A stretch of DNA of 64,000 nt from an uncultured Bacteroides sp. (GTDB lineage: Bacteria; Bacteroidota; Bacteroidia; Bacteroidales; Bacteroidaceae): NCBI RefSeq assembly GCF_963678845.1, contig NZ_OY787464.1, forward strand, positions 1,550,001-1,614,000, written 5' to 3'. Below, piece after piece: positions 43,496-51,589 of the stretch (position 1 is the first letter of the stretch; every line of letters begins with the position of its first letter). The notes under the pieces are model-generated. The model was not told the origin of the DNA and ran no database searches. It saw only the letters and a list, made by a program, of their open reading frames with translations. Position numbers and translations under genes: made by a program.

Positions 43496-45739
43496 TTATT
43501 TACTATTCAAAGCAGATCCAGCACGGAACCAACCTATTTGTTGTTCGTTATAGGTGTGTAATACCTCAAAACTTTCCTGACTACCATCTTCGTGCTGTAC
43601 AATTGCCATTAATGATTTTCCAGGAGTAAAAGAGCCAATACCAACGATTGAAATCTTATCGAGTTCCTGAATCCGGGCATAATCTTCTTTATTTGCAAAA
43701 GTGACAGCCAACATGCCTTGTTTCTTCAAATTTGTTTCGTGAATACGGGCAAAACTCTTTGCAAGAATTACACGTACATTCAAGAAGCGAGGTTCCATAG
43801 CCGCATGTTCACGTGAAGAGCCTTCTCCGTAATTCTCTTCGGCAACAACTATTGAAGAAATATTTTCCGATTTATATTGTTTTGCCACAGCAGATACTGC
43901 ATCATATTCTCCAGTCTGGAGGTTATAAACAGAATTTGTTTTACCGTTGAAAGCATTTACTGCTCCCATCAGCATATTATCCGAAATGTTTTCCAGGTGT
44001 CCGCGGAAACGAAGCCATGGACCGGCCATTGAAATATGATCGGTAGTACATTTCCCTTGTGCTTTGATTAGCAACGGCATGTTCAGCAGTTCATTACCAT
44101 CCCAAGCCAGGAAAGGTTGAAGAACCTGCAAACGTTTTGATTCAGGATTGATCTTTATATCAGCTGCAGCACCTGTTGGAGCTACATATCCGTTATCACC
44201 CTGAGCAAAGCCTTCTGAAGGAAGATTATTTCCTTTTGGTTCTTCCAGTTTCACTTGTTCACCATCAGCATTTGTCAATGTATCCTTTAACGGATTAAAA
44301 CAAAGATCTCCCGCAATGGTTAATGCAACAGTCAGTTCCGGAGAAGCAACAAAAGCATAAGTATTTGGATTACCATCTGCACGTTTGGCAAAATTACGGT
44401 TGAAAGAAGTCACAATTGCATTCTTGCGGGTTGAATCATCAGTGATTCTTTTCCATTGACCAATACAAGGTCCGCATGCATTTGCCATAATTGTTCCACC
44501 CACAGATTCAAATGTATCAATCATTCCATCTCTCTGAGCAGTAAGGCGGATCTTTTCAGAACCCGGATTAATAATAAGCGGAGCCGAAACCTTTAATTTC
44601 TTATCTATCGCCTGACGAGCAACTGAAGCCGCACGGCTAATATCCTGATAAGATGAGTTTGTACAAGATCCTATCAGTCCTACTTCCATCTTTCGTGGAT
44701 AATCATTTGCTATCACTTTCGCTGCAAATTCAGAAATTGGTGTTGCAGCATCTGGAGTAAACGGACCATTAATATATGGTTCCAAAATAGATAAATCTAT
44801 TTCGATAATACGATCGTAATATTTTTCCGGAGCTTCAAGAACTTCCGCGTCTGCCTGCAAATCGGCAGCAATACTATCAGCCATGTCAGCTATTTCAGCA
44901 CGTTCTGTTGCACGAAGGTACTCAGACATTTGGACATCATAAGCAAACAGAGAAGTTGTAGCTCCCACTTCAGCTCCCATATTACAGATAGTTGCTTTCC
45001 CTGTAGCAGAAATAGATGCCGCTCCTTCTCCAAAATATTCAATAATGGCATTGGTTCCGCCTTTTACAGTCAGGATTCCAGCCAGTTTTAATATCACATC
45101 TTTCGGTGAAGCCCATCCATTCAGTTTACCGGTCAGCTTAACACCTATCAGTTTAGGCATCTTAAGTTCCCACTCCATTCCGGTCATCACATCAACCGCA
45201 TCAGCGCCACCAACTCCAATGGCAATCATACCTAAACCACCGGCATTAGGGGTATGCGAATCTGTTCCAACCATCATTCCGCCTGGAAACGCATAGTTTT
45301 CTAATACCACCTGATGAATAATTCCGGCACCCGGTTTCCAGAAGCCAATTCCATATTTAGAAGAAACATCGTGAAGGAAATCATAAACCTCCTTATTTGT
45401 ATCTGTAGCAGTAGCAATATCAACATCTGCACCTTTGTATGCCTGAATTAAGTGGTCACAATGCACAGTTGCCGGTACTGCCGACTTAGATTTTCCCGAA
45501 TTCATAAATTGCAGCAATGCCATCTGGGCTGTAGCATCCTGCATCGCCACACGGTCAGGGCGGAAGTTTACATAATCTTCACCGCGTTTATAAGTTGTTA
45601 TTTGATTTGCATCATACAAATGAGCATAAAGGATTTTTTCTGCTAATGTAATAGCACGTCCCACCTTATTACGTGAGAAAGCAACCCGTTCCTCAAAAGA
45701 GCCATAAAAACTCTTTAGCATTTCAATATCATGTACCAT
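43496..45739 (-). CDS. acnA: Aconitate hydratase (aconitase)
   Basis: 747 residues of the mitochondrial-like aconitase type. The three cluster-ligand cysteines lie in GSCTNSSYQD and NACGPCIGQW. Others: VGTDSHTPNAGGLGMIAIGVGGADAVD and the swivel domain GEGSSREHAAMEPR. It isomerises citrate to isocitrate with a 4Fe-4S cluster. It is the first gene of the acn-icd-gltA operon. A leader of about 110 bases and a promoter at 45852-45882 precede it. Confidence 0.95.
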   Translation of the reverse strand: MVHDIEMLKSFYGSFEERVAFSRNKVGRAITLAEKILYAHLYDANQITTYKRGEDYVNFRPDRVAMQDATAQMALLQFMNSGKSKSAVPATVHCDHLIQAYKGADVDIATATDTNKEVYDFLHDVSSKYGIGFWKPGAGIIHQVVLENYAFPGGMMVGTDSHTPNAGGLGMIAIGVGGADAVDVMTGMEWELKMPKLIGVKLTGKLNGWASPKDVILKLAGILTVKGGTNAIIEYFGEGAASISATGKATICNMGAEVGATTSLFAYDVQMSEYLRATERAEIADMADSIAADLQADAEVLEAPEKYYDRIIEIDLSILEPYINGPFTPDAATPISEFAAKVIANDYPRKMEVGLIGSCTNSSYQDISRAASVARQAIDKKLKVSAPLIINPGSEKIRLTAQRDGMIDTFESVGGTIMANACGPCIGQWKRITDDSTRKNAIVTSFNRNFAKRADGNPNTYAFVASPELTVALTIAGDLCFNPLKDTLTNADGEQVKLEEPKGNNLPSEGFAQGDNGYVAPTGAAADIKINPESKRLQVLQPFLAWDGNELLNMPLLIKAQGKCTTDHISMAGPWLRFRGHLENISDNMLMGAVNAFNGKTNSVYNLQTGEYDAVSAVAKQYKSENISSIVVAEENYGEGSSREHAAMEPRFLNVRVILAKSFARIHETNLKKQGMLAVTFANKEDYARIQELDKISIVGIGSFTPGKSLMAIVQHEDGSQESFEVLHTYNEQQIGWFRAGSALNSK

Positions 45740-45851
45740 AAAGAATATTATTATATGTTACCTATTAAACCTTTAAAACTTACTTTTTGTTTTATAAACT
45801 GCATATTATTTCAATTTTGTTCACAAAAAGACTTGTTTTATGTAACAATCG

Positions 45852-45882
45852 CAAAGTTAAATATTATTTTCAAGAAAACAAT
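45852..45882 (-). promoter_or_regulatory. Promoter of the TCA operon
   Basis: TAACTTTG (45859-45852) is a full -7 match, with ATTG at 45882-45879 at the -33 position (19-base spacing). The leader to the aconitase ATG is about 105 bases. Confidence 0.5.
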
Positions 45883-45896
45883 TCAATCTTACATTA

Positions 45897-45927
45897 TTGC
45901 CATTGCAAATTATAAGAATTAACTTTG
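45897..45927 (+). promoter_or_regulatory. Promoter of the transporter/exonuclease pair
   Basis: TTG (45897-45899), 20 bases, then TAACTTTG (45920-45927). The ATG at 45950 follows 22 bases later. It is divergent from the TCA promoter, 38 bases away. Confidence 0.6.
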
Positions 45928-45949
45928 CCCGAATATTAATGAAAGAAAT

Positions 45950-46915
45950 ATGAATAACGATAAGAACTACAAAGGACATATGGCTATGTTGGCGGCAAGT
46001 ATTATATGGGGATTAAACTCTCCAATAGGCAAAGCCGCTTTAGATTATGGCATTCCTCCGCTCTCTCTTACCACATTTCGTTTCTTCGGAGCAGCAATAG
46101 CTTTCTGGATTGTTTCTCTTTTCACTAAAAAAGAGCATGTAAAACATCAAGACCTACTGATGCTTTTCTTTGCATCGCTTTTTGGTATTGTTTTAAACCA
46201 AGGAACTTTTATTTTTGGTCTTTCATTAACATCTCCTATAGATGCTTCAATAGTAACAACAATGGCTCCTATTGTAACAATGATTGTTGCTGCCATTGTA
46301 CTTAAAGAGCCAGTTACCGGAAAAAAAGTACTCGGAATATTTGTTGGAGCCATCGGAGCACTATTACTAATAATTACCAGTCAAAGCGCTACTGGCGGTA
46401 AATCCGGTAGTATTTGGGGAGATATGCTCTGCCTGACTGCCCAGTTAAGTTTTGCTATTTACCTAACAGTTTTTAAAGACTTAATCCAAAGATATTCTTC
46501 TGTAACAATAATGAAATGGATGTTTGTATACGCTTCAATGTGTTTCATTCCATTCTCGTATAGCGATGTAGCTTCCATAAACTTTTCAGCTGTACCATTA
46601 AAAGTATATGCAGAAATTTCCTTTGTGGTTTTAGCGGCTACTTTCCTTGCCTACCTGTTTGTAATGACCGGACAAAAGGTGCTTCGCCCAACCATTGTTA
46701 GTATGTACAATTATGTGCAACCTATCGTGGCATCATTTGTTGCAGTTAGTGTAGGAATGGATACATTTGGATGGCCAAAAGCTGCTGCAATTATTTTGGT
46801 TTTTGTAGGAGTCTTCATTGTTACACAAAGTAAATCGAAAGCACAACTAGATGCTGAAGTGCTGTATCAGGAAATAGACCAGCCAGAAGAAAAGATTAAA
46901 GAAAATGATTATTAA
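45950..46915 (+). CDS. DMT-superfamily (EamA-type) membrane transporter
   Basis: 321 residues with ten predicted membrane helices arranged as two EamA repeats. The first begins MAMLAASIIWGLNSPIGKAAL and the second begins GDMLCLTAQLSFAIYLTVFKDL. The Pro-rich start and YNYVQPIVASFVAV near the end are typical. Such proteins export metabolites or amino acids; the substrate cannot be read. A cytoplasmic charged tail (KSKAQLDAEVLYQEIDQPEEK) ends it. It is followed after 17 bases by the exonuclease gene. Confidence 0.92.
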   Translation: MNNDKNYKGHMAMLAASIIWGLNSPIGKAALDYGIPPLSLTTFRFFGAAIAFWIVSLFTKKEHVKHQDLLMLFFASLFGIVLNQGTFIFGLSLTSPIDASIVTTMAPIVTMIVAAIVLKEPVTGKKVLGIFVGAIGALLLIITSQSATGGKSGSIWGDMLCLTAQLSFAIYLTVFKDLIQRYSSVTIMKWMFVYASMCFIPFSYSDVASINFSAVPLKVYAEISFVVLAATFLAYLFVMTGQKVLRPTIVSMYNYVQPIVASFVAVSVGMDTFGWPKAAAIILVFVGVFIVTQSKSKAQLDAEVLYQEIDQPEEKIKENDY

Positions 46916-46932
46916 ATAAAAGAGCAGAGACT

Positions 46933-47481
46933 ATGCAACCATTTGCAGCTTTAGATTTTGAAACAGCCAACGGACAACGCACCAGTGTGTGCAGTGTTGG
47001 AGTTATCATTGTAGATAATGGAGAAATTGCTGACCGATTTCATAGTTTCATTCGTCCGCGTCCCAACTTTTATACACATTGGACAACACAAGTTCATGGA
47101 ATGGTATTCGAAGATACAAAAGAATCGCCTGACTTCCCTGATGTATGGTCACAAATAGCTCCTAAAATTGAAGGCATGCCATTAGTTGCTCACAACAGTC
47201 CCTTCGACGAAGGATGCCTAAAAGCTGTATTCAATCTGTACGGACTTACTTATCCGGATTATCAATTCTACTGTACTTGTCGGTTATCCCGCAAAATGCA
47301 CAAAGGATTAGTGAACCACCAGCTACACACAGTATCTGAACATTGCGGATACGACCTAAAGCAGCACCACCATGCATTAGCCGATGCAGAAGCCTGCGCG
47401 GCAATAGCTATTAATATGCTACGGAAGACACAAGCTGAAAGTTTTGAAGAGCTTTATAACTTTGTGAAACAAAACTATTAA
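46933..47481 (+). CDS. DEDDh-type 3'-5' exonuclease
   Basis: 182 residues, a stand-alone DnaQ-like domain. Exo I is ALDFETANG (Asp8, Glu10), exo II is LVAHNSPFDEG and exo III is HHALADAEACAA, so all acidic residues and the His are present. It may trim single-stranded DNA or RNA or assist repair. There is no polymerase or helicase domain. It is cotranscribed behind the DMT transporter. Confidence 0.92.
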   Translation: MQPFAALDFETANGQRTSVCSVGVIIVDNGEIADRFHSFIRPRPNFYTHWTTQVHGMVFEDTKESPDFPDVWSQIAPKIEGMPLVAHNSPFDEGCLKAVFNLYGLTYPDYQFYCTCRLSRKMHKGLVNHQLHTVSEHCGYDLKQHHHALADAEACAAIAINMLRKTQAESFEELYNFVKQNY

Positions 47482-47525
47482 GTGAACCACATCAACTAAT
47501 AATAGTAAATAAAAAGAAAAAACAC

Positions 47526-47556
47526 TTGTTAGTATTAGATTATATCCATATTTTTG
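47526..47556 (+). promoter_or_regulatory. Promoter of the serpin-like gene
   Basis: TTG (47526-47528), 20 bases, TATTTTTG (47549-47556), then the ATG at 47579 after 22 bases. All within the 97-base gap behind the exonuclease. Confidence 0.55.
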
Positions 47557-47578
47557 GAAGTAACTAAATATTAGCAAC

Positions 47579-48628
47579 ATGAAGAAAACACCCAGACTTC
47601 TCCTATTTACAACTGTTTTAATAATTTTATGGAGCTGCAATTCAAAACAAGATAACCGTTCGGCTCTAGCAGAAACAAAAAAAAAGGAACTGGAAAAAGG
47701 AGCTTTTGCTCCCGCTAAAAATCTTTCTGAATACAAAAAAAGCATATTTCTACCAACTTTGGAGAACAAATTATCCACTGATAAAAACTCTATTTATTGC
47801 GCAACATTACTATATGCTTGGGATGAATTAAGAAAAGAAATAAGACCGCCCTTTCAAATCGACAAGAATTTAAAAGACCTCACTTTATTAAATAATTCCC
47901 AATCGTTCGTTGATGCATTAAATAAGGGAGATTACAAATCGAATGTTATAGTAGACGGAAATAAAATAAAAGCGAGTGTAGAATTTAACAAGTCATTACC
48001 TTTTAAAGTTAAACTCGAAGATCTAAATAGCACGCTTACTTTTAAAAACAAAAAAGTGTTTTGTTTTGGAATATATGGTTCAGATTCTTATCAATCTAAG
48101 ATCGCAGAAATATTATACTATAAGAATGACAATGAGTTTTTGATTAGTCTTATCCCCAAAGATCACGCCCACAAGATTATACTATTTAAAACAAATGAGA
48201 AGTTCAGATCTATGGATAAAGTTCTTTATAAAATCGATAACTACATTAATCTAGGGAACAACGAAATACATACCAAAAAAGCAGAATGGAAATATACTTT
48301 TAATGAAGAGGATTACATTATCATACCAAAAATTAAATTCAACATTAAGACAAACTACCCAACTTTAGAAGGAAAAACATTTAATTCAAATCAACAAAGC
48401 TATCTAATAAATGAAGCCATGCAAAGAACAGCTTTCAAATTAGATGAATATGGAGCCGTAATAGAGAGTAAATCCGAAATTTCGGTTTTATGCGAAACTG
48501 AACAATCAAAGTACAAGCCAAAACATTTAATATTCGACAAACCATTCTTTATAATGCTCAAGAAAACACATTCCAAAAATCCGTATTTTGCAATGTGGGT
48601 AGCAAATTCTGAATTAATGATAAAATAG
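47579..48628 (+). CDS. Divergent serpin-like lipoprotein
   Basis: 349 residues with a lipobox (IILWSC, Cys20). The C-terminal third follows the serpin order: IIIPKIKFNIKTNYPTLEG (serpins: a conserved IPKFKI strand), then LINEAMQRTAFKLDEYGAV (hinge, serpins E/DE-x-G), a loop of about 25 residues, LIFDKPFFIMLKKT (serpins F-x-x-P/H-PFxF) and NPYFAMWVAN (serpins LFMGxV). Spacing agrees with alpha-1-antitrypsin. Length after the signal (about 330) is near the serpin core. The hinge positions after Gly292, small in inhibitory serpins, are here AVIESKSE, bulky and charged, so loop insertion and inhibition are doubtful. Strongly AT-rich. A fold search would settle the assignment. Confidence 0.7.
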   Translation: MKKTPRLLLFTTVLIILWSCNSKQDNRSALAETKKKELEKGAFAPAKNLSEYKKSIFLPTLENKLSTDKNSIYCATLLYAWDELRKEIRPPFQIDKNLKDLTLLNNSQSFVDALNKGDYKSNVIVDGNKIKASVEFNKSLPFKVKLEDLNSTLTFKNKKVFCFGIYGSDSYQSKIAEILYYKNDNEFLISLIPKDHAHKIILFKTNEKFRSMDKVLYKIDNYINLGNNEIHTKKAEWKYTFNEEDYIIIPKIKFNIKTNYPTLEGKTFNSNQQSYLINEAMQRTAFKLDEYGAVIESKSEISVLCETEQSKYKPKHLIFDKPFFIMLKKTHSKNPYFAMWVANSELMIK

Positions 48629-48699
48629 CTATGATTAAATTGATGTAACAGCATTTTTAAACACTGAAAAGATATTGATAATTAATCTCAAAACATAAA

Positions 48700-49350
48700 A
48701 TGAAATTAATCGGGGTATTTCTATTAATAGTACTTCTGTTTTTCTTAGGAAATAAAGCGAAGAAAAAATACTTTTATAACACTCTAACATTAATGATATT
48801 GGTAATGGCAATTATTCAAGCGCCATTGTTTTATTACTATACGTCAGGAATGTTAGCCATTTTTCTAATGATGCCATATTTAGTAATTGGAGTTGGACTA
48901 TCAATATACTTGTTAATGCCTTTCTACAAAAAGAAAGGCTTAGTAAAAACTAACGTCCATAAGTTTGGACTTATTACCGCCATTACTTTAGGTATTATTT
49001 CCTTATTTTGGGGTTCAATTATAGTAGAAAAACTAGATTGGGATATGAGACGTAAAACCAGAAACACAATTGTTACAAACATCAAGAATGAGATACAAAA
49101 TCGAAGGACTTTTGATTCTTATAATATAGAGAAATGGAATTTCCCACCTATTTCCAATGGAAGTAAAGAAATTAATATTTCAAAAGGAGAAAAAGGAGAA
49201 CTAACAATTAGTTTTTATATTGATCAAGGTTTTATTGATCATTTTTCTGCATTTGTTTACACTAATGATCCTAATGAACTAAAAAGATTCTATTCATCTG
49301 GCGCAAGTGTTAAACAACTTGATTATAATTGGTATAGAGTATCACAATAG
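48700..49350 (+). CDS. Membrane protein of unknown function
   Basis: 216 residues. Four hydrophobic helices (about 3-18, 27-47, 51-72 and 88-110) are followed by a soluble C-terminal domain of about 105 residues with beta-strand character (GELTISFYIDQGFIDHFSAFVYTND). I do not recognise the family. It lies 71 bases behind the serpin-like gene and 60 bases before the next, all on the plus strand and all AT-rich, so the three may form one accessory unit. No promoter of its own was found in the gap. Confidence 0.75.
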   Translation: MKLIGVFLLIVLLFFLGNKAKKKYFYNTLTLMILVMAIIQAPLFYYYTSGMLAIFLMMPYLVIGVGLSIYLLMPFYKKKGLVKTNVHKFGLITAITLGIISLFWGSIIVEKLDWDMRRKTRNTIVTNIKNEIQNRRTFDSYNIEKWNFPPISNGSKEINISKGEKGELTISFYIDQGFIDHFSAFVYTNDPNELKRFYSSGASVKQLDYNWYRVSQ

Positions 49351-49410
49351 GGATTAATAATAAAATAATAACGCTGGATAAGCTATTAAAAACAGCAAAC
49401 ATTAGATAGT

Positions 49411-49974
49411 ATGAGAAGGACACTTATTTTATCAATTATTTTTCTAATAACAGGACTTTGTTTTGCACAAGTAGGCTCTGTTCCTAACAAAGAAGCTTAT
49501 ACTCTAAAAGAAATCACTAAACCTAATCAGGGAAAAGTTCTTATCAATAGAGATAATGCATGGAATATGGTGGATAAAAAAGCCAAATGGTTTAAAAAAG
49601 GATTAATGCCACAAAAGAGTTTAAAAGTTTTGCCAAAAGAGTTTATTGATTTCTGTACTAAATATATAAACGACAGTTTGTATCAAAAGAAACACATAAA
49701 CTTTGATATATTGATAGGAGTAATTGGTGAATGCGACTCTACAATTATCTTGAAATCACAAAACTGGGAATACTCTAGCTGGAACTTTATAAAAGAATTC
49801 TCAAAAGGCAATAAATTTGAATCTGCTGATAAATGGGATAATCGGTTCTATTTTTCAGATGACAGAGTTTACTTTGAATTCAAACTCAAAGAAATAGGTG
49901 TAATCTATCAACTTGGATTTGAAAAAATAAATAAGGAATGGACTTTGACATTAGATCATACTAATGTCTGTTAG
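49411..49974 (+). CDS. Secreted protein of unknown function (possibly DUF4348-like)
   Basis: 187 residues with a signal peptide ending GLCFAQ. The core FIDFCTKYINDSLYQKKHINF, followed by a strand-rich part with paired Trp residues (QNWEYSSWNF), resembles small Bacteroidota proteins in which a helix and F-x-x-S-R-I-x-F block precede beta-strands (DUF4348 type). This assignment is a weak pattern match. No catalytic residues can be named. It is the last plus-strand gene before a 17-bp hairpin. Confidence 0.7.
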   Translation: MRRTLILSIIFLITGLCFAQVGSVPNKEAYTLKEITKPNQGKVLINRDNAWNMVDKKAKWFKKGLMPQKSLKVLPKEFIDFCTKYINDSLYQKKHINFDILIGVIGECDSTIILKSQNWEYSSWNFIKEFSKGNKFESADKWDNRFYFSDDRVYFEFKLKEIGVIYQLGFEKINKEWTLTLDHTNVC

Positions 49975-50006
49975 GTCTACAATTGGTTTGTTATACAAGC
50001 AAATAA

Positions 50007-50048
50007 GACAATATCCTACTTAGCATTTAATCTAAGTAGGATATTGTC
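50007..50048. terminator. Perfect 17-bp hairpin between convergent genes
   Basis: GACAATATCCTACTTAG (50007-50023) and its exact complement (50032-50048) with an eight-base loop. It lies 32 bases behind the plus-strand gene and 28 bases behind the M48 stop on the other strand, so it can end both transcripts. There is no strong T-run on either side. Confidence 0.65.
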
Positions 50049-50076
50049 CGTCTACATAAGGCTTCTAATTCAAATA

Positions 50077-50874
50077 TTACTTCTTATAATATTTCAAAGC
50101 CTCAGGCATCAACTTCTGGATATTAGCAATACGTGCTGCATCAGAAGGGTGAGTACTGAAAAATGCAGGAACGGATGCTCCACCTTGCGACATTCTTTGC
50201 CAGAACTCAACAGCCACCTGAGGATTATAACCTGCCATTGCAGCAAAAATCAGTCCCATTCTATCAGCTTCACTTTCGTTACTTCGGGAATAAGGAAGCA
50301 TTACACCATAATTTGCTCCCAGACCGTATACTTGTTGAGCAAGTGTTTGAGTAGATGCCGATTCTTTCTGTAACAAAGCACCTAATGCTTGCCCACCATA
50401 TTGAGCTATCATCTGCTGGCTCATACGTTCTGCCGAATGCTTTGCTACAGCGTGAGCTACCTCATGACCTACCACAATAGCAAGTGCTGTTTCGGTCTTT
50501 GTAATTGGCAAAATGCCTTCGTTTACAACAATTTTACCACCAGGCATACAAAATGCATTTGCCGTAGGGTCATTTACCAAATGGAACTCCCATGCAAAGT
50601 TCTTCACTTCGGCACCCAAGCCATTAGCATTCAGGTAAGCCTCAACAGCTGCAGCTATCTTTTTACCCACACGCTCCACCATCGCAGTATTTGTTTTATT
50701 TGTAGATGGTTTGGCTGTAGCCATATACTCTGTAAAACTTTGATTACTCAAACTTAAAACTTCTGAATCGGATACCAGAAGTAGTTGCTTGCGACCTGTT
50801 AAAGCCACCGAGCTACAAGCACTTACCAATAATGTAATAAGTAAAATGCCGGGAAATGTTTTCAATCTTTTCAT
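50077..50874 (-). CDS. M48-family zinc metallopeptidase lipoprotein
   Basis: 265 residues from the ATG at 50874 (a second ATG two codons earlier is possible). Lipobox LLVSAC. The zinc site is VVGHEVAHAVAKH, with the third ligand Glu in SNESEADRMG, as in peptidase family M48C (BepA/YcaL/LoiP-like). These act in the periplasm in quality control of outer-membrane proteins. The gene stands alone; a -7 box (TATTTTTG, 50925-50918) has no matching -33. Confidence 0.93.
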   Translation of the reverse strand: MKRLKTFPGILLITLLVSACSSVALTGRKQLLLVSDSEVLSLSNQSFTEYMATAKPSTNKTNTAMVERVGKKIAAAVEAYLNANGLGAEVKNFAWEFHLVNDPTANAFCMPGGKIVVNEGILPITKTETALAIVVGHEVAHAVAKHSAERMSQQMIAQYGGQALGALLQKESASTQTLAQQVYGLGANYGVMLPYSRSNESEADRMGLIFAAMAGYNPQVAVEFWQRMSQGGASVPAFFSTHPSDAARIANIQKLMPEALKYYKK

Positions 50875-51061
50875 AATCATCTAGTCTTACTTAATTTAGT
50901 CTAATGTAATTAACAAACAAAAATAATAAAAAGATCCATTTTTAATTAATAATTAACTATCGTAATTTTATATATATCTATAGTTCTCCCCCTTTTAACC
51001 GCCAATTACTGATTATACAAGCGTTTATTTCACATATATCTATTGATTACAATCTGCAAAT

Positions 51062-51094
51062 TATTCGCCAATAAATAAAAGCCATTGGCGAATA
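51062..51094. repeat. Orphan hairpin in the long intergenic region
   Basis: ATTCGCCAAT (51063-51072) and ATTGGCGAAT (51084-51093) form a perfect 10-bp inverted repeat with an 11-base loop, extendable by one pair. It lies about 150 bases from any gene end. Further on, TTGTTATTT/AAATAACAA (51310-51318, 51330-51338) and AAAATTGT/ACAATTTT (51306-51313, 51321-51328) are overlapping, mutually exclusive inverted repeats. The rest of 50926-51549 is very AT-rich and shows no gene. Confidence 0.45.
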
Positions 51095-51549
51095 GCTGAA
51101 AAATATTGTCAGTTTTAGTAATAGCCACAGAAACTGTAAACTCAATCCAGGAAAGGTCAAATTTAGTGAGAGAATGAGGGATGGTTTTAAAAAGTACATT
51201 TTGAGATTACTCTGAATAATATAAAGGATACTAAGAAATAAATTGTAAAACATAAAAACAGCCTGATTACAAATCTACTTTTTGAAACATTTTCAATAAA
51301 ATAATAAAATTGTTATTTACACAATTTTCAAATAACAAGAATTTATATCTTATATTACTTCCCTTATATAAAATATCATATTAACCAACATAACAAACAT
51401 CACTAAATAAAATTACAACAAAACTAAAAACTATATATCAGCATATTAATGACAATAAATTTGTTATAAAATCGAACAAACCGCCCACAACCATTTGTTA
51501 ATTATTTACAAATATACAAACATAAAAGAATATATAGACATAAATACGC

Positions 51550-51557
51550 TACCTTTG
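51550..51557 (+). promoter_or_regulatory. Probable -7 box of the BACON/cytolysin-like gene
   Basis: TACCTTTG fits TAnnTTTG and lies 32 bases before the ATG at 51590. No TTTG stands at the right distance for -33, so activation may be needed. Confidence 0.4.
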
Positions 51558-51589
51558 AAAGCAAGAACTAAACAACAAACAGATTTAAC

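Noticed and set aside
47419..47778. A minus-strand open frame over the serpin-like gene start
   Set aside because: It overlaps two better-supported plus-strand genes and their promoter.
51047..51253. A 68-codon minus-strand open frame in the long intergenic region
   Set aside because: Low-complexity hydrophobic translation, crosses the 10-bp hairpin, no promoter or start signal.
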